From: Siphonodentalium dalli
Lineage: Eukaryota; Mollusca; Scaphopoda; Gadilida; Siphonodentaliidae
Reading direction: 5' to 3'
DNA: 64,000 nt
Assembly: GCA_032622095.1 (NCBI GenBank)
Contig: CP136067.1
Coordinates: 79,634,705 to 79,698,704, forward strand
Positions 45,345 through 57,494 of this stretch are shown piece by piece (positions within the stretch are counted from its first letter, which is position 1; each line of letters opens with the position of its first letter). The position numbers were made by a program, and so were the translations under genes. The notes beneath the pieces are model-generated. The model had not been told where the DNA came from. It ran no database searches and saw nothing but the letters and a program-made list of their open reading frames with translations.

Positions 45345-45900
45345 GAGAATTTTATTTTGATTGACATTTGTTCAAGTTATTGTGCTAACAGTCTTGAAAT
45401 TGCAAAAAGAATAAGACAGATTAAAGCTGAACTAAGGGCTATAAAGTCAAGGGAAAAATCAGTCAAACCTAGCTTACGAACCTAATCAAGTTATTGTTGT
45501 GGAAGATTCATTTAAAATATATATGGTATTGGTTGAGGTCCATTCAAGTTATCACGCTAACGGTCGTAAAATTGCTAAATAGACAATTTAAGTTTTCGGG
45601 CTCGATAAAGATATTGTTGTGAAAGATCCATATACCAAATATGGATGGGATCAGTTGACGTTTGTTCAAGCTATCCTGCTAACAGTCTTAAAATTGCTAA
45701 TAATATACCAATTAAGTCAAGTAAATAAAACCCGCACAAATCTCGTTTTTGAAAATCAATCGACATATTGTTAAGGCTCCAATACATCTATAGTAGATAT
45801 GAATGAAATTGGTTGACATTTGTTCAAGTCATCATGCTAACGGCCATAAATTTACTATAAATAGAATAAATGCCATAACTCTGAAAAAAAACTTGACAAC
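45345..45900. repeat. Diverged tandem repeat, about 150 bp period
   Basis: Units share TTGACATTTGTTCAAG, CATGCTAACGGCC-like, TAAAATTGCTAA and GATATTGTTGTGAAAGA blocks. About four units, heavily diverged. Confidence 0.55.
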
Positions 45901-46450
45901 CAAAAAATAGAACTCATCAGTATTTATTCATTTATATAGTCAGACGACCCCAATAAGAGGATGAGAGACACAGAGAAATGTGTAAAATCAGAAGGCCAAT
46001 GGCTGAAATTTTGCGAACACCCTGTGCAAATGCATTCTCATATCCCCCATAGCGAGCCTCGCATATGCTAGTATAATATAGGGCCCGACGAATCGGCAAT
46101 TTCAACATCGAATCGAATCTCGAATCGAATCATGATAATAAATCGAAATCGAATCGAATCACATCTTTTTCAAACACTTTAGTAGATTCGCGGTATTAGT
46201 CATACAAAGAGTAAAATCCAAGATGGCTGCTGGCGCCATGTTTTTTGGCCGAATGACCCCACAATTACTCGTTCCCATCTACATGTCAATATTAACATCC
46301 ATGTCAAATTTCGCGATGATCAGACGAACAGTACAACCTGTGGCCCGTGCTAATGAAATAAATTTTGAAATCAAAGATGGCCGCTGGCAGCCATGTTTTT
46401 TGTCGGAATGACCCCAAAATGACTCGTTCCCATCTACATGTCATTGTTAA

Positions 46451-47206
46451 CTGGTTCAGTGCTGAAAGCCCATATTTGGACCCTATGTAAGAGTGCTGGA
46501 AGCCCAGATATGGGCTTTGGCAATGACACTGTCTTGTTTAGTCAACTCTTGTTTAGTTTAATAATTTAAATAGCGTTGTCAGGTAATATTTCAGAAAAAT
46601 TGTTACATATATAATTAAATTGGGACATTGTGAAGTTTGAATGGATGCCAACCAATAAAATTGTCAGAAAAGGTACTTATATCGCGAATGTTTTGCCCTA
46701 AGGGCGGCCGACAACCAAGCTCATAACCATAACCTAATCGGACATCCAGGCTCATATCGATAACCTACTTTGACAAACAGACAACCAGGCTCATAACCAT
46801 AGCCTAATGAGACATCCAGGCCCATAACCATTGTCTAATGAGACATCCAGACTAATAATCATTGCCTAATGAGACATCGAGACCCATAACAATAGTCTAA
46901 TGAGACATCAAGGCTCATAACCATAGCCTAATGGCTAATGAGACATCCAGGCCCATAGGCATAGCCATAGCCTAATGAGACATCCAAGCTCATAACCATA
47001 GCCTATTGAGACATCCAAGCTCATAACCATAGCCTAGTGAGACATCCAGGCTCATAACATAATCACAAATGTATATATATGGGGGTCAAATTTGAGAATA
47101 TAGTGCAAATTATCAACTACGAGCATAAAATTCAATAATTTTCTGTTTGTTGAAATATATATACGCATTTTAATACGTGTATGTAGGATATTTAGCAGCG
47201 AACCAG
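46451..47206. mobile_element. 756-bp TTAA element inserted in an AAGATGGC unit
   Basis: TTAA is at 46447-46450 and 47207-47210. The inverted ends are CTGGTTCAGTGCTGAAAG on the left and TATTTAGCAGCGAACCAG on the right. Removing it restores the unit phrase CATTGTTAACATCCATGAC exactly. A TTAA duplication suggests piggyBac. However, the ends start CTGG and not the usual CCC, so the superfamily is not certain. Confidence 0.75.
46711..47064. repeat. 31-bp minisatellite within the TTAA element
   Basis: The unit reads roughly GACATCCAGGCTCATAACCA then TAGCCTAATGA, in about eleven copies with one partial expansion near 46930-46970. Confidence 0.85.
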
Positions 47207-48183
47207 TTAACATCCATGACTAATTTTATGATGATCCGACCAAAGGTACGACCTGTAGCCCTTGTCAAAGGATTTAGTCATGCAAAGAGTAAAATTTAAG
47301 ACGGCTGCCGATGGCCATGTTTTATGGCCGAATGACCTCAAAATTACTCGTTCCCATCTACATGTCAATATTAACATCCATGACAAATTTCATGACAATA
47401 AGACGAACAGTACGGCCTGTAGCCCGTGCTAATGGATTGAATTTTGAAATTCAAGATGGCCGATGGCGGCCATGTTTTTTTTCCGAATGACCCCAAAATG
47501 ACTCGTTCCCATCTACATGTCAATGTCAACATCCATGACAAATTTCATAATAATCGGACCAAAGGTACGAACTGTAGCCGGTGCTAAAGGAAATTGTTGA
47601 CGAATCACACACGCACACACACACACACAGACGACGGATACCAAGCCATGGCAATAGCTCAAACTTTACAAAGTAAAGTTGAGCTAAAAATGGGGGCAAA
47701 TGTCCAATGATTTTATAACGTCAGTGAGATAACTCAGATTACGAAGGAGGTTCATTAATTTAAACTGAATTTAAAACAGTTTAGTATATGAGAATGGCAC
47801 ATCGTTTCATATTTTGTGGCACTGCCACTATGCGTGATTGAAGTTTGTGAAAAGTAAGCAGTTTGGAACTTTTGGAGTCAATGGAGTCTCATTCGAGTCA
47901 ATGCAAACGCAAACTATTCTGCGCATGTACGCTTCATCCTGTCACGCACAGCAGGCATGCGCGATATCAATATTGTGCATCGTGACTTGGGAATGGCGCA
48001 TACGCCAAGGGGATTACAGGAACTATAGTAGCCCAACTTGGGCTGGTCCGTCAGAAAGCTGAATGGACAACAATATTCCATTTCCCGGATAATAAATATG
48101 CTGTTTAAAGATGTTGGTCGGATTTGGAGACGACATAATGGAGCACAAAATGTTTATTTAATATATTTATATCGTTTAAAATT

Positions 48184-50800
48184 TTAAAATAAAGTGTCAA
48201 TGACACTGTAGCTCAACTTGGAAAGGGAATAATTTAATGTATTACAGTCAATGGAGCCATTAGGAATGTGGAAAGTTGAATATCTAATACATGTTTATAG
48301 ACATGAAGAGAAAAGTAAAATCCAAGATGGCTGCTGGCGGCCATGTTTTCGGCCGAATGACCCCAAAATGAGTCGTTCCCATCTACATGTCATCGTTAAC
48401 ATCCATGACAAATTTTATGACGATCAGAATAAAGTTACGACCTGTAGCCCATGCTAAAGAATTTAGTCATACAAAGAGTAAAATCCAAGATGGCTGCTGG
48501 CGGCCATGTTTTTTGGCCGAATGATCCCAAAATGACTCGTTCCCATCTACATGTCATTATTAACATTCATGACAAATTTTATGATGATCAGACTAAAGGT
48601 ATGACATGTAGCCCGTGCTAAAGAATTTAGTCATACAAAGAGTAAAATCCAAGATGGCTGTTGGCGGCCATGTTTTCGGCCAATTGACCCCAAAATGAGT
48701 CGTTCCCATCTACATGTCATCGTTAACATCCATGACAAATTTTATGATGATCAGACTAAAGGTACGACCTGTAGCCCATGCTAACGAATTTAGTCATACA
48801 AAGAGTAAAATCCAAGATGGCTGCTGGCGGCCATGTTTTTGGGCCGAATGACCCCAAAATTACTCGTTCCCATCTACATGTCAATATTATCATCCATGAC
48901 AAAGTTCATGATCATCAGACGAACAGTACGACCTGTGGCCCGTGCTAATGGATTAAATTTTTAAATCCAAGATGGCCGCTGGCAGCCATGTTTTTTGTCC
49001 AAATGACCCCAGAATGACTTGTTCCCATCTACATTCCAATTTCAACAACCATGTCAAATTTTATGATGATCAGACTAAAGGTACGACCTGTAGCCCATGC
49101 TAAAGGATTTAGTCATACAAAGAGTAAAATCCAAGATGGCTGCTGGCGGCCATGTTTTTTGGCCGAATGACCTCAAAATGACTCGTTCCAATCTACATGT
49201 CATTATTAACATTCATGACAAATTTCATGATGATCAGACTAAAGGTACAACCTGTAGCCCGTGCTAAAGGATTTAGTCATACAAAGATTAAAATCCAAGA
49301 TGGCTGCTGGCGACCAGGTTTTTTGGCCGAATGACCCCAAAATTACTCGTTCCCATCTACATGTCATTGTTAACATCCATGACACATTTTATGATGATCA
49401 GACTAAAGGTACGACCTGCAGCCCGTGCTAAAGAATTTAGTCATACAAAGAGTAAAATCCAAGATGGCTGCTGGCGGCCATGTTTTTTGGCCGAATGACC
49501 CCAAAATTACTCGTTCCCATCTACATGTCAATATTATCATCCATGACAAATTTCATGATGATCAGAAGAACAGTACGACCTGTGGCCCGTGCTAATGGAT
49601 TAAATTTTTAAACCCAATATGGCCGCTGGCGGCCATGTTTTTTGTCCGAATGACCCCAAAATGACTCGTTCCCATCTACATTCCAATTTCAACAACCATG
49701 ACAAATTTTATGATGATCAGACTAAAAGTACGACCTGTAGCCCGTGCTAAAGGATTTAGTCATACAAAGAGTAAAATCCAAGATGGCTGCTGGCGGCCAT
49801 GTTTTTTGGCCGAATGACCCCAAAATGACTCGTTCCCATCTACATGTCATTATTAACATTCTTGACAAATTTTATGATGATCAGACTAAAAGTAGGACCT
49901 GTAGCCCGTACTAAAGGATTTAGTCATACAAAGAGTAAAATCCAAGATGGCTGCTGGCGACCATGTTTTTTAGCCGAATGACCCCAAAATTACTCGTTCC
50001 CATCTACATGTTATTGTTAATATCCATGACAAATTTTATGATGATCAGACTAAAGGTACGACCTGCAGCCCGTGCTAAAGAATTTAGTCATACAAAGAGT
50101 AAAATCGAAGATGGCTGCTGGCGGCCATGTTTATTGGCCGAATGACCCCAAAATTACTCGTTCCCATCTACATGTCAATATTATCATCCATGACAAATTT
50201 CAAGAAGATCAGACAAACAGTACGGCCTGTGGCCCGTGCTAATGGATTAAATTTTGAAATCCAAGATGGCTGCTGGCGGCCATGTTTTTTGTCCGAATGA
50301 CCCCAAAATGACTCGTTCCCATCTACATTCCAATTTCAACAGCCATGACAAATTTTATGATGATCAGACTAAAGGTACGACCTGTAGCCCGTGCTAAAGG
50401 ATTTAGTCATACAAAGAGTAAAATCCAAGATGGCTGCTGGCGGCCATGTTTTTGGGCCGAATGACCCCAAAATTACTCGTTCCCATCTACATGTCAATAT
50501 TAACATCCATGACAAATTTCAAGAAGATCAGACAAACAGTACGGCCTGTAGCCCGTGCTAATGGATTGAATTTTGAAATCCAATATGGCCACTGGCGGCC
50601 ATGTTTTTTTTCCAAATGACCCCAAAATTAATTATTCTGGTCTAAATGTTGATGTCAACAGCTATGAAAAATTTCATAATGATCCGACGAAAGGTACGAC
50701 CTGTAGCCTGCATTGTTGACGCCTTACGTACACACGTACACACGCACACACGGACGACAAAGCCATGGCAATAGCTCAAACTTTACAAAGTAAAGTTGAG
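48184..50800. repeat. AAGATGGC-family element, complete, with higher-order array
   Basis: The left boundary is AAGTGTCAATGACACTGTAG then CTCAACTTGG. The right boundary is CCATGGCAATAGCTCAAACT then TTACAAAGTAAAGTTGAGC. TAGCTCAAC/GTTGAGCTA therefore sits inverted at both edges. The core unit is about 160-165 bp and contains CCAAGATGGCTGCTGGCGGC, GACCCCAAAATGACTCGTTC and CATCTACATGTCA. A four-unit higher-order repeat of about 646 bp is visible (equivalent variants start near 48815, 49461 and 50108). The open frames inside are by-products. Confidence 0.8.
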
Positions 50801-50904
50801 CTAAAAATATATATATTATTTGATTGAGCTGTGTAACGCAATATAGGCTTTTCTGGTAAGAATTTCAGATACCGACATACAAATATGTCCCACAAGAAAT
50901 TCAC

Positions 50905-51102
50905 TTGCTTCGGCAGCTGGGGCCAGACTATATCGTGACATGGCTGGTTTTATGTGGTGGAGGAAACCATGTGCGCTACGATTACAGTATAACCGTGATG
51001 AACTCGCGAACCATCACAGAACTATACCTGCAGGTTGCACGAGTTGCACTGACCTTCCACGAGGATCCAGCACTGGGATTGGGAGGCCAATATGAGCAGT
51101 GA
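50905..51102 (+). CDS. Unrecognised open frame inside the 5.27-kb element
   Basis: This 65-codon frame has a more GC-balanced, protein-like composition than its surroundings (for example LVLCGGGNHVRYDYSI and LTFHEDPALGLGG). It lies in the only non-repetitive part of the element's right side and is followed by GTCGACACAG/GTTAAGTATT, a weak donor-like site. No domain is recognised. It may be a captured host exon fragment, old transposase-region sequence or chance. Confidence 0.2.
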   Translation: MLRQLGPDYIVTWLVLCGGGNHVRYDYSITVMNSRTITELYLQVARVALTFHEDPALGLGGQYEQ

Positions 51103-51852
51103 GCTATTGGGCAACTTACCCTGTACACATTGGACCACGGATGTCCCAGATGTTCGAGGAAGTCGACACAGGTTAAGTATTGTGGACATAATGAACATTT
51201 TTATAGATAATGCAGTCTATTCCCGGTGAGAAATGACTTGCATTTTACGATTCCAAATATCCGGAATCGCCCGACCGCTTCCGAATCGAATCAGAACGTA
51301 AGATTCGAAATTGAATCGAATCTCGAAGCTTTATCAGGCCCTGGTATAATAGAATACATTGGCCTCACAATATTTACCTTGACTTTGTAAGAGAGTGCAT
51401 TCTCTTATATATGCGAAGCTCCCATGGGAGACTCGCATATATAAGAGGGTTATTTAAAGCTGCACCGGTGCAGCTCCCATCATGAAAGGGTTAACATTTG
51501 AATAGTAAGACAGCGTTCTCTTATAAGGTTACTACAAAAAAATCAGATCAATGTTAGAGCCAGAATTTCATCATTATTTGGTTTAGTTCAGAGTAAAGGT
51601 TAGATGTCCAGACATAAAAGAGCTCTAAGGAGTGACATATATCGAGATGGGGGAACCTGGATGTCTGCCAGGATATGGGGGTCATGACACTATGATTCCA
51701 CATCTTATTAGGGAGAGAATTGAGAGTCGGCTGGCCAGTATTTAGATGAGGAAACTAAATAGTATTCCTCACAGAAAACAGAAATGTGTCTGTGATACTG
51801 GCTCTTTCTGGCTTTGAAAATGATCAATACCAATGTCCAAGAAACTATAGTA

Positions 51853-51989
51853 CCGTTAATGTCCTAAATAATCGACTCCTTCACAACAGCAGAATTATGG
51901 GTAATTTTTCAGGATTTAGTCGGAAATATGGCTTGTTGCCATTCATCAGAAAGCATCCTCAGTGAGAACTTTCCGATGAATGGCAACAA
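51853..51989. mobile_element. TA-type palindromic MITE, truncated
   Basis: It starts after TA at 51851-51852 with CCGTTAATGTCC. The left arm is complete, and the right arm stops at GGCAACAAG, where the next foldback element begins. Confidence 0.65.
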
Positions 51990-51990
51990 G

Positions 51991-52171
51991 ACTGTGCCAA
52001 TGCATTCTCTTATATATGCGATATATGGGAGCCTCGCATATATAAGAGAATAAATTGGCCTAACATTATTTACCTTGACATTGTAAGCCAGTGCATTCAC
52101 ATATATAAGAGATGCACTGGCACAGAATCTTTAATGCTGCACCAGTGCAGCTTCCATCATGAATGGGTTAA
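51991..52171. mobile_element. GTGCCAGTGCATT foldback family, right part
   Basis: It runs from ACTGTGCCAATGCATTCTC to CTTCCATCATGAATGGGTTAA. It overwrote the right arm of the preceding palindromic MITE, or was joined to it by deletion. Confidence 0.65.
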
Positions 52172-52624
52172 ATATGTGTTCAGGGTTCCAGTCCACTAGT
52201 TAAAACAGAAACATGTTTTTTTATATAAAATCTTATCTTACATAATTTTTTACTTGGTCAACTTCGGAAATATCAATTGGAGGCTTCAGAAATAATAATG
52301 ACTGTATTATATTGCGATTAACCTATTGCTTGCTCTAACATGCTTTTAAACTTTTAAACATTACAATATTACCCCAGTCATTTGTACAAGCCAACCAAAG
52401 AACCGGCTGTTGTTTCTATTATGATTGAAATGTGAACAGCTACTGGTAGTCTTGTTCTATACAAGCATATGAAAAATTGACTAAAGATGTGATCACCAGT
52501 GAAAAGCTTGCTACACATTTGAGAAGTTTGAACAAAGTGATGCAGGGACCAGCCGAGAGGGCGACGTGGGCGAAGAAGTCTCCCTATTCTTGCTCACTTC
52601 GCCGTAATTTTGCAGCCGGGCGAA

Positions 52625-52868
52625 GTGTTCAAGCAATAAGTGATGGTGCCTAGTTACGATGACCCCAACCAGCCATAATAATCCGTGTTCAAGCAACAAG
52701 TGATGGTGCCTAGTGACAATGACCCCAACCAGCCATAATAATCCGTGTTCAAGCAATAAGTGATGGTGCCTAGTGACAATGACCCCAACCAGCCATAATA
52801 ATCCGTGTTCAAGCAATAAGTGATGGTGCCTAGTTACGATGACCCCAACCAGCCATAATAATCTGTGT
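52625..52868. repeat. 60-bp tandem repeat, four copies
   Basis: Units begin GTGTTCAAGCAATAAGTGAT and include GACCCCAACCAGCCATAATA. Units 1 and 4 share TAGTTACGATG, and units 2 and 3 share TAGTGACAATG. The repetitive minus-strand frame across it is incidental. Confidence 0.9.
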
Positions 52869-53219
52869 TCAATCTCAACCGGGAGAAGCTAATAACCTTT
52901 AATGCCTTTAATGCATGAAGTCTCTAATATCTGTCAATACTCATGAACAAATACTACTAACCCCGCTATCTCCAGTGTTTTCTGTAAAGTCCTACAATTC
53001 TCATCTCTGACCTTTCCAACAGAGAGCAGAAATAACCATGCTGACAGGCGAAATGACATAGAATGTGAGAGATACGTGTCTTATAATGATGCCACAAGGT
53101 TATATGGGCTGCATTTATCAGACTCATTAAACAGAGCAACATACACGACTGTGTATTAGCAAGAAAATATATTGTGGTTCATAGGTTTATTATTTATTAT
53201 GGTGCTTCAGATGGCCCAT

Positions 53220-53240
53220 AATAATAATAATAATAATGAT
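53220..53240. repeat. (AAT)n microsatellite
   Basis: ATAATAATAATAATAATAAT run followed by GATGATGAC. Confidence 0.85.
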
Positions 53241-53530
53241 GACTAGTTAGAAAAATGACCTTAATACACTAGAATGTTAATACACTAGAATGTTCATAAC
53301 ACAAGCAGGCAAAAGATCAATTATATATGTAAATAATTTAATTAAAAGCTGTCAACTCACAAACTACTATAAAAGATCTGGCTGTCACTTAATTAACCAG
53401 GTTGATGTTATTATATATTTATGTTGCAAATAATTCTCACAAGATAGTAAAATGCAATCAACTACAATGACAATCAACTGCCAGTCGACTTTCATCTGAT
53501 GAGGTTTGTACCTTATAAACATCTTAGAAA

Positions 53531-54594
53531 TGAAAGTGTCCATGACACTGTAGCTCAACTTTGCGAAGAAGTTGAATTTTTGTGATGAGCAATAAATGGA
53601 ATGATGAATTAAATTTTAAAATCCAAGATGGCAGCTGGCGGCCATATTCTTTTGCCAAATGACCCCAAAATGACTTTTTCCCATCAGCATGTCAATGTTA
53701 ACATCCATGACAAATTTCTTGACGATCCGACAAAAGTATGACCTGTAGCCCGTACCAAAGGATTTAGTCATGCAAAGAGTAAAATCCAAGATGGCTGTCG
53801 GTGGCCATGTTTTATGGTTGAATGACCCCAAAATGATTTGTTCTCATCTACATGTCAATGTCAACAGCCATGACAAATTTCATGATGACACAACCAAAGG
53901 TACGACCTCTATCCCGAGCCAAAGGATTTAGTCATGCAAAGAATAAAATCCAAGATGGCTGCTGGTGGCCATGTTTTATGGCCAAATAACCCCAAAATGA
54001 CTCGTTTACATCTACATGTCAATATTAACATGCACAACAAATTTTATGAAGATCAGATGAACACGCTGGCCTATAGCCCGTGCTAATGGATTGCATTTTG
54101 AAATCCAAGATGGCTGGTGGCATCCATGTTTTTTTGCCAAATAACCCCAAAGTGACTCGTTCCCATCTACATGTCAATGTTAACATTCAAGACAAATTTC
54201 ATGATTATCTGACCAAAGGTACAACTTGTAGCCCATGCCAAACGATTTAGTCATGCAAAGAGTAAAATCCAAGATGGCTGCCAGTGGACATGTTTTTTGG
54301 CCAAATGGCCCCAAAATGACTCGATCCCATCCACATGTCAATGTTAACATTCATGAAAAATTTCATAATGATCAGACAAACAGTATGACCTGTAGCCCAT
54401 GCTAATGGACTGCATTTTTCATGACTCTTTCCCTTTTACATGTCAATGTCAACAACCATGACAAATTTCATAATGATCCAACCAAAGGTACCACCAGTAG
54501 CCCATGCTAATGAAAATTGTTGACGGACATCTCCACATGCACACACTGATGACGGATACCAAGCCTCAAACTTTACAAGTAAAGTTGTGCTAAA
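53531..54594. repeat. AAGATGGC-family element, complete diverged copy
   Basis: It opens GAAAGTGTCCATGACACTG then TAGCTCAAC and closes CAAACTTTACAAGTAAAGTTG. About six units of roughly 160-190 bp with AAGATGGCAGCTGGCGGCC-type cores, more diverged from each other than those at 48184-50800. Confidence 0.75.
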
Positions 54595-54728
54595 AAGGGC
54601 TAAAGTATTCAATCAATTCTTGAGATGTGTCAAAATCAGGTTCAATATTGATTGATGCTACCTGATGCTACAGGTAACAAGTAGATAACAATGGCTGGAT
54701 ACAATGATAATGGATGTCATTGATATGA

Positions 54729-55105
54729 ACAAGCCTTCAAATGATGTGCCTGACATTTGCGGAATGAGGTCCCCAGAGTGTGAATTTTGTGATGATACCC
54801 CGCACAGCAGGCTAGCATCGCTAAACTCACCCTCTGGAGACCTCTTTCTGCTTAGACCTCATCTTCTAGGATGTATCTGTAGTCTCAAATTAACATTGTT
54901 TTTTTTACTTTTTCCCTTCTGTCCTGTTTCTATATCCCCTAATTGGCAGAAGATAAAATACATAATTGAGGTGACTTTATATGGGTAAACACCACCAACT
55001 TCAACTGGGGAACTCCAATCTGATCCTTGGTCTCCCATAGCAGTTGAGGCCTCAGTAGAAGGAGGTTCCCAGAGGGTGAATTTGGTGATGCTAGCCCACC
55101 AGATT
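54729..55105. mobile_element. Double-foldback hAT-like MITE, copy 3, interrupted
   Basis: The left half (54729-54865) has CAAGCCTTCAAATGATG, GGAATGAGGTCCCCAGAG and GACCTCTTTCTGCTTAGAC. The right half resumes near 55043 with CCTCAGTAGAAGGAGGTTCC and GGTGAATTTGGTGATGC, then ends early. About 175 bp of unrelated sequence separates them, so it has been split or rearranged. Confidence 0.6.
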
Positions 55106-55129
55106 GGCTGCCAAGCAAGTATTCACACT

Positions 55130-55325
55130 TTAACCCTTTCTTTACTAAATACATGTACATGTACTCATTGACGAATAGTTCCCTTCAATGAATAGGAAAC
55201 CTTCTGCACTTGTATTATCTGTCATCTGCTTACATTTCCTGAATGTTCCTCCTGATCAATAATAGACTGTTCCAATGTGTACTATTGTAACTGATAGGAG
55301 AACCATCTAGTAAAGAAAGGGCTAG
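55130..55325. mobile_element. TTAA-type MITE copy
   Basis: It runs from TTAACCCTTTCTTTACTAAA to TCTAGTAAAGAAAGGGCTAG. The right TTAA is mutated to CTAG and the inner hairpin is lost. Confidence 0.7.
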
Positions 55326-55329
55326 ATAT

Positions 55330-56045
55330 CTTATGGTAATAACAGCTTTAACTGGATACAGGCTTTTGGCCTCTTGATCCAGATCCATTGATTATGCCAT
55401 CTTGTTGTGAATTCCGGCAGTTTGTCATCCTTTATGTAGTACATATCAAACGGACATGGCTTGTTGAACCCCAGTATTATATATACATAAGTTTGTAAGA
55501 GGTATCTCAAAACATACATACATGGAAGATTTTCGAACAAATTCGTTGACATAGCGCTGAAAATACGTGTTTTGTTTCTTATATTTATTGATAAATTTGA
55601 GAACGTTTCGTTTGTGCCGGTTCGAATATTTTAATCAGTGGGCGCATACAAATTGCACCATGTAGACCCTGGGAATGGAATGCAAACCGCCATGTGGTTT
55701 AAACATATTTGTCAAGCTTATTTGGACTGATATGATGTCTTCTGGTTGACTATCAGCGTCTATATCATGAGGGGAAAACAAAACAATCTCTTGATTCCCA
55801 ATTCCATTTGATCATTCTGGCTGGGAAGAAATATAGAACAGTCTCTTATTTTCCACTTTATACTCCACTTTCATGACCCTGCTTTCAATAATTGTGTCCA
55901 GATTTATAGCACAATCTCTACTGAGGTTAGTCGTGATCAAACTCAAGGAATGTCCCATAACCTTTTAAGGACCTCCACAAGCATTTTCAAGGACCTCGTG
56001 ACAAAACTTACAGCATTTTTCACATAAATGTTTTTTATATTACAA
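55330..56045. other. Gene-free stretch
   Basis: No exon, repeat family or hairpin recognised. Confidence 0.35.
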
Positions 56046-56048
56046 GTA

Positions 56049-57489
56049 CAGTGAAACCTGCTTTGAGCGACCACTGCCAAGAGCGACCACCTCACTTTAA
56101 CGACCGCATTGGCTTTGTACGGACTGGTTTTACTATATATATGACCTGCCGTGAGCGACCACCTGTCAAACGCGACCAGCGGTCGGTGATTTGTGGCAAA
56201 AATGACAAAATTTACCTGTTATGAACGACCACCAGACATGAAAAATAAGCCTTTAACCAGTGCTTTTCCGACATTAACACCCATTTTGAGCCCCAAATGC
56301 TTCAGTAGGATGTATTTCTTTGATTAAAATTATTTGCAATCAGTTGCTTCATCACAAACTTTGATTTGGGGATTCCCCACCGGGACATGTAACTAAGCGG
56401 AATTCCCAGCAGGGGAGATATAACATTGGTTCCTTTTAATCCAAAAGTAGTATATTTGGGAACGTGGATTATAAAAACTTCATCACTCTTATTATTTTTG
56501 ACGTGAATGTTGATGATGTGTTTGACCTAACTAATGTATGATGAAAAAAGATCCTATATTCCAAAGTAGCATAAAATTGAGACTATGCTTGGCTGTACTG
56601 TTGTTTTAGCGATAGGCCTATCATTAATCCAGTCGCTGCCTCATTGTGGCGAAGCATGAAAACGCTTAGGGCAAAGTGTCAAACTTACTCAATGCAGGGA
56701 TTTAATGTCTGCACCCCAAGCGTGCAGCATACAGGAACCTTTGTTTAATTGAAAGAACCATCAACACGCTGACAATGCACACTTTCCAAGTTTTTATAAT
56801 GCTCAGTCCCGGGCTTCATGTTAAATTAAATCATTCCATGTGACATCATCAAGTACCAGTAGAAGTTTGCAGACACTGCACAATGAACTATGTCGCAACA
56901 TCAAAGAGATATTCCGTAGTCATGAAATGGAGGTCAATCATACACGACTCCAGAATCATTACAGATCAGGTCAAGGACACGCACTGTTTATGAATTTTCT
57001 GCAGCTGTTTGCAGTTTTATTCGAAGATACCAATACATCCAAAATAATATAATATGTGAGACAGGGAATGAAATAAAGACATGCAGTGATGACTGATGTA
57101 CGTTTATTCCCTTTTTATCAAGTTATCATGTTGGGAGTTGATTTGCGCCCGTCAATCTGTCGTGTTCTTCCTTCCGTCACGACTCACGTGCCCGCTGTTT
57201 TACTGCATTATTTAACATGCATTTACCTGTATAAATCTCTTTCTTTTTTTTTTCTTTTTAACTAATATTAATTTAAAGTATACTTTATTAAAAAAAGATT
57301 AAACATATAATCACAATCATTTTCAACCAGTTTGTGTATAAAAATAATTCACTTGCTCAGACATCTAACACTGATATGATAGATGTCAGTTCAGTCGAAA
57401 TTGGAACAAACCTGTTGTCCGCGACCACCTGTCATGAACGACCATTTTGTGTTGGCAAAATGGGTGGTCTCTCATAACAGGTTTCACTG
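56049..57489. mobile_element. Tigger/pogo-like non-autonomous element
   Basis: TA flanks at 56047-56048 and 57490-57491. The ends are CAGTGAAACCTGCTTTGAGC on the left and CTCATAACAGGTTTCACTG on the right. Sub-terminal GCGACCACC motifs occur in both directions. The CAGTGAAACCTG end is typical of Tigger/pogo relatives. The interior (about 56390-57260) is collinear with 2530-3770 but lacks the Brinker-type domain. No transposase. Confidence 0.75.
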
Positions 57490-57494
57490 TATGA

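Larger units (their letters stand above)
46195..47690. repeat. AAGATGGC-family array, first block (interrupted)
   Basis: Units resume after the TTAA insertion at 47211 and the block ends with a CACACGCACACACA run and CCATGGCAATAGCTCAAAC, then TTTACAAAGTAAAGTTGAGC. The left boundary of the family is missing. Confidence 0.7.
46079..51343. mobile_element. hAT-like non-autonomous element with exact 8-bp target duplication
   Basis: GTATAATA occurs at 46071-46078 and 51344-51351. The ends are TAGGGCCCGACGAATC on the left and GCTTTATCAGGCCCTG on the right, so the outer ten bases match at eight. Both sub-terminal zones are filled with AATCGAATC motifs, a typical hAT feature. It carries no transposase. 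Its interior consists of AAGATGGC-family arrays, an embedded TTAA element and a short possibly captured frame at 50905. Confidence 0.8.
46016..51494. mobile_element. GTGCCAGTGCATT foldback MITE split by a 5.27-kb insertion
   Basis: The left remnant (46016-46078) reads CCCTGTGCAAATGCATTCTC and ends in the hairpin. The right remnant (51352-51494) continues GAATACATTGGCC, then the second hairpin and the TTAA end at 51491-51494. Removing 46079-51343 and one copy of GTATAATA restores a collinear element. Confidence 0.8.

Noticed and set aside
52511..52816. 101-codon minus-strand frame with repeated HGLLWLVGVIVTRHHHLL
   Set aside because: It follows exactly the 60-bp tandem repeat and has no conserved domain.
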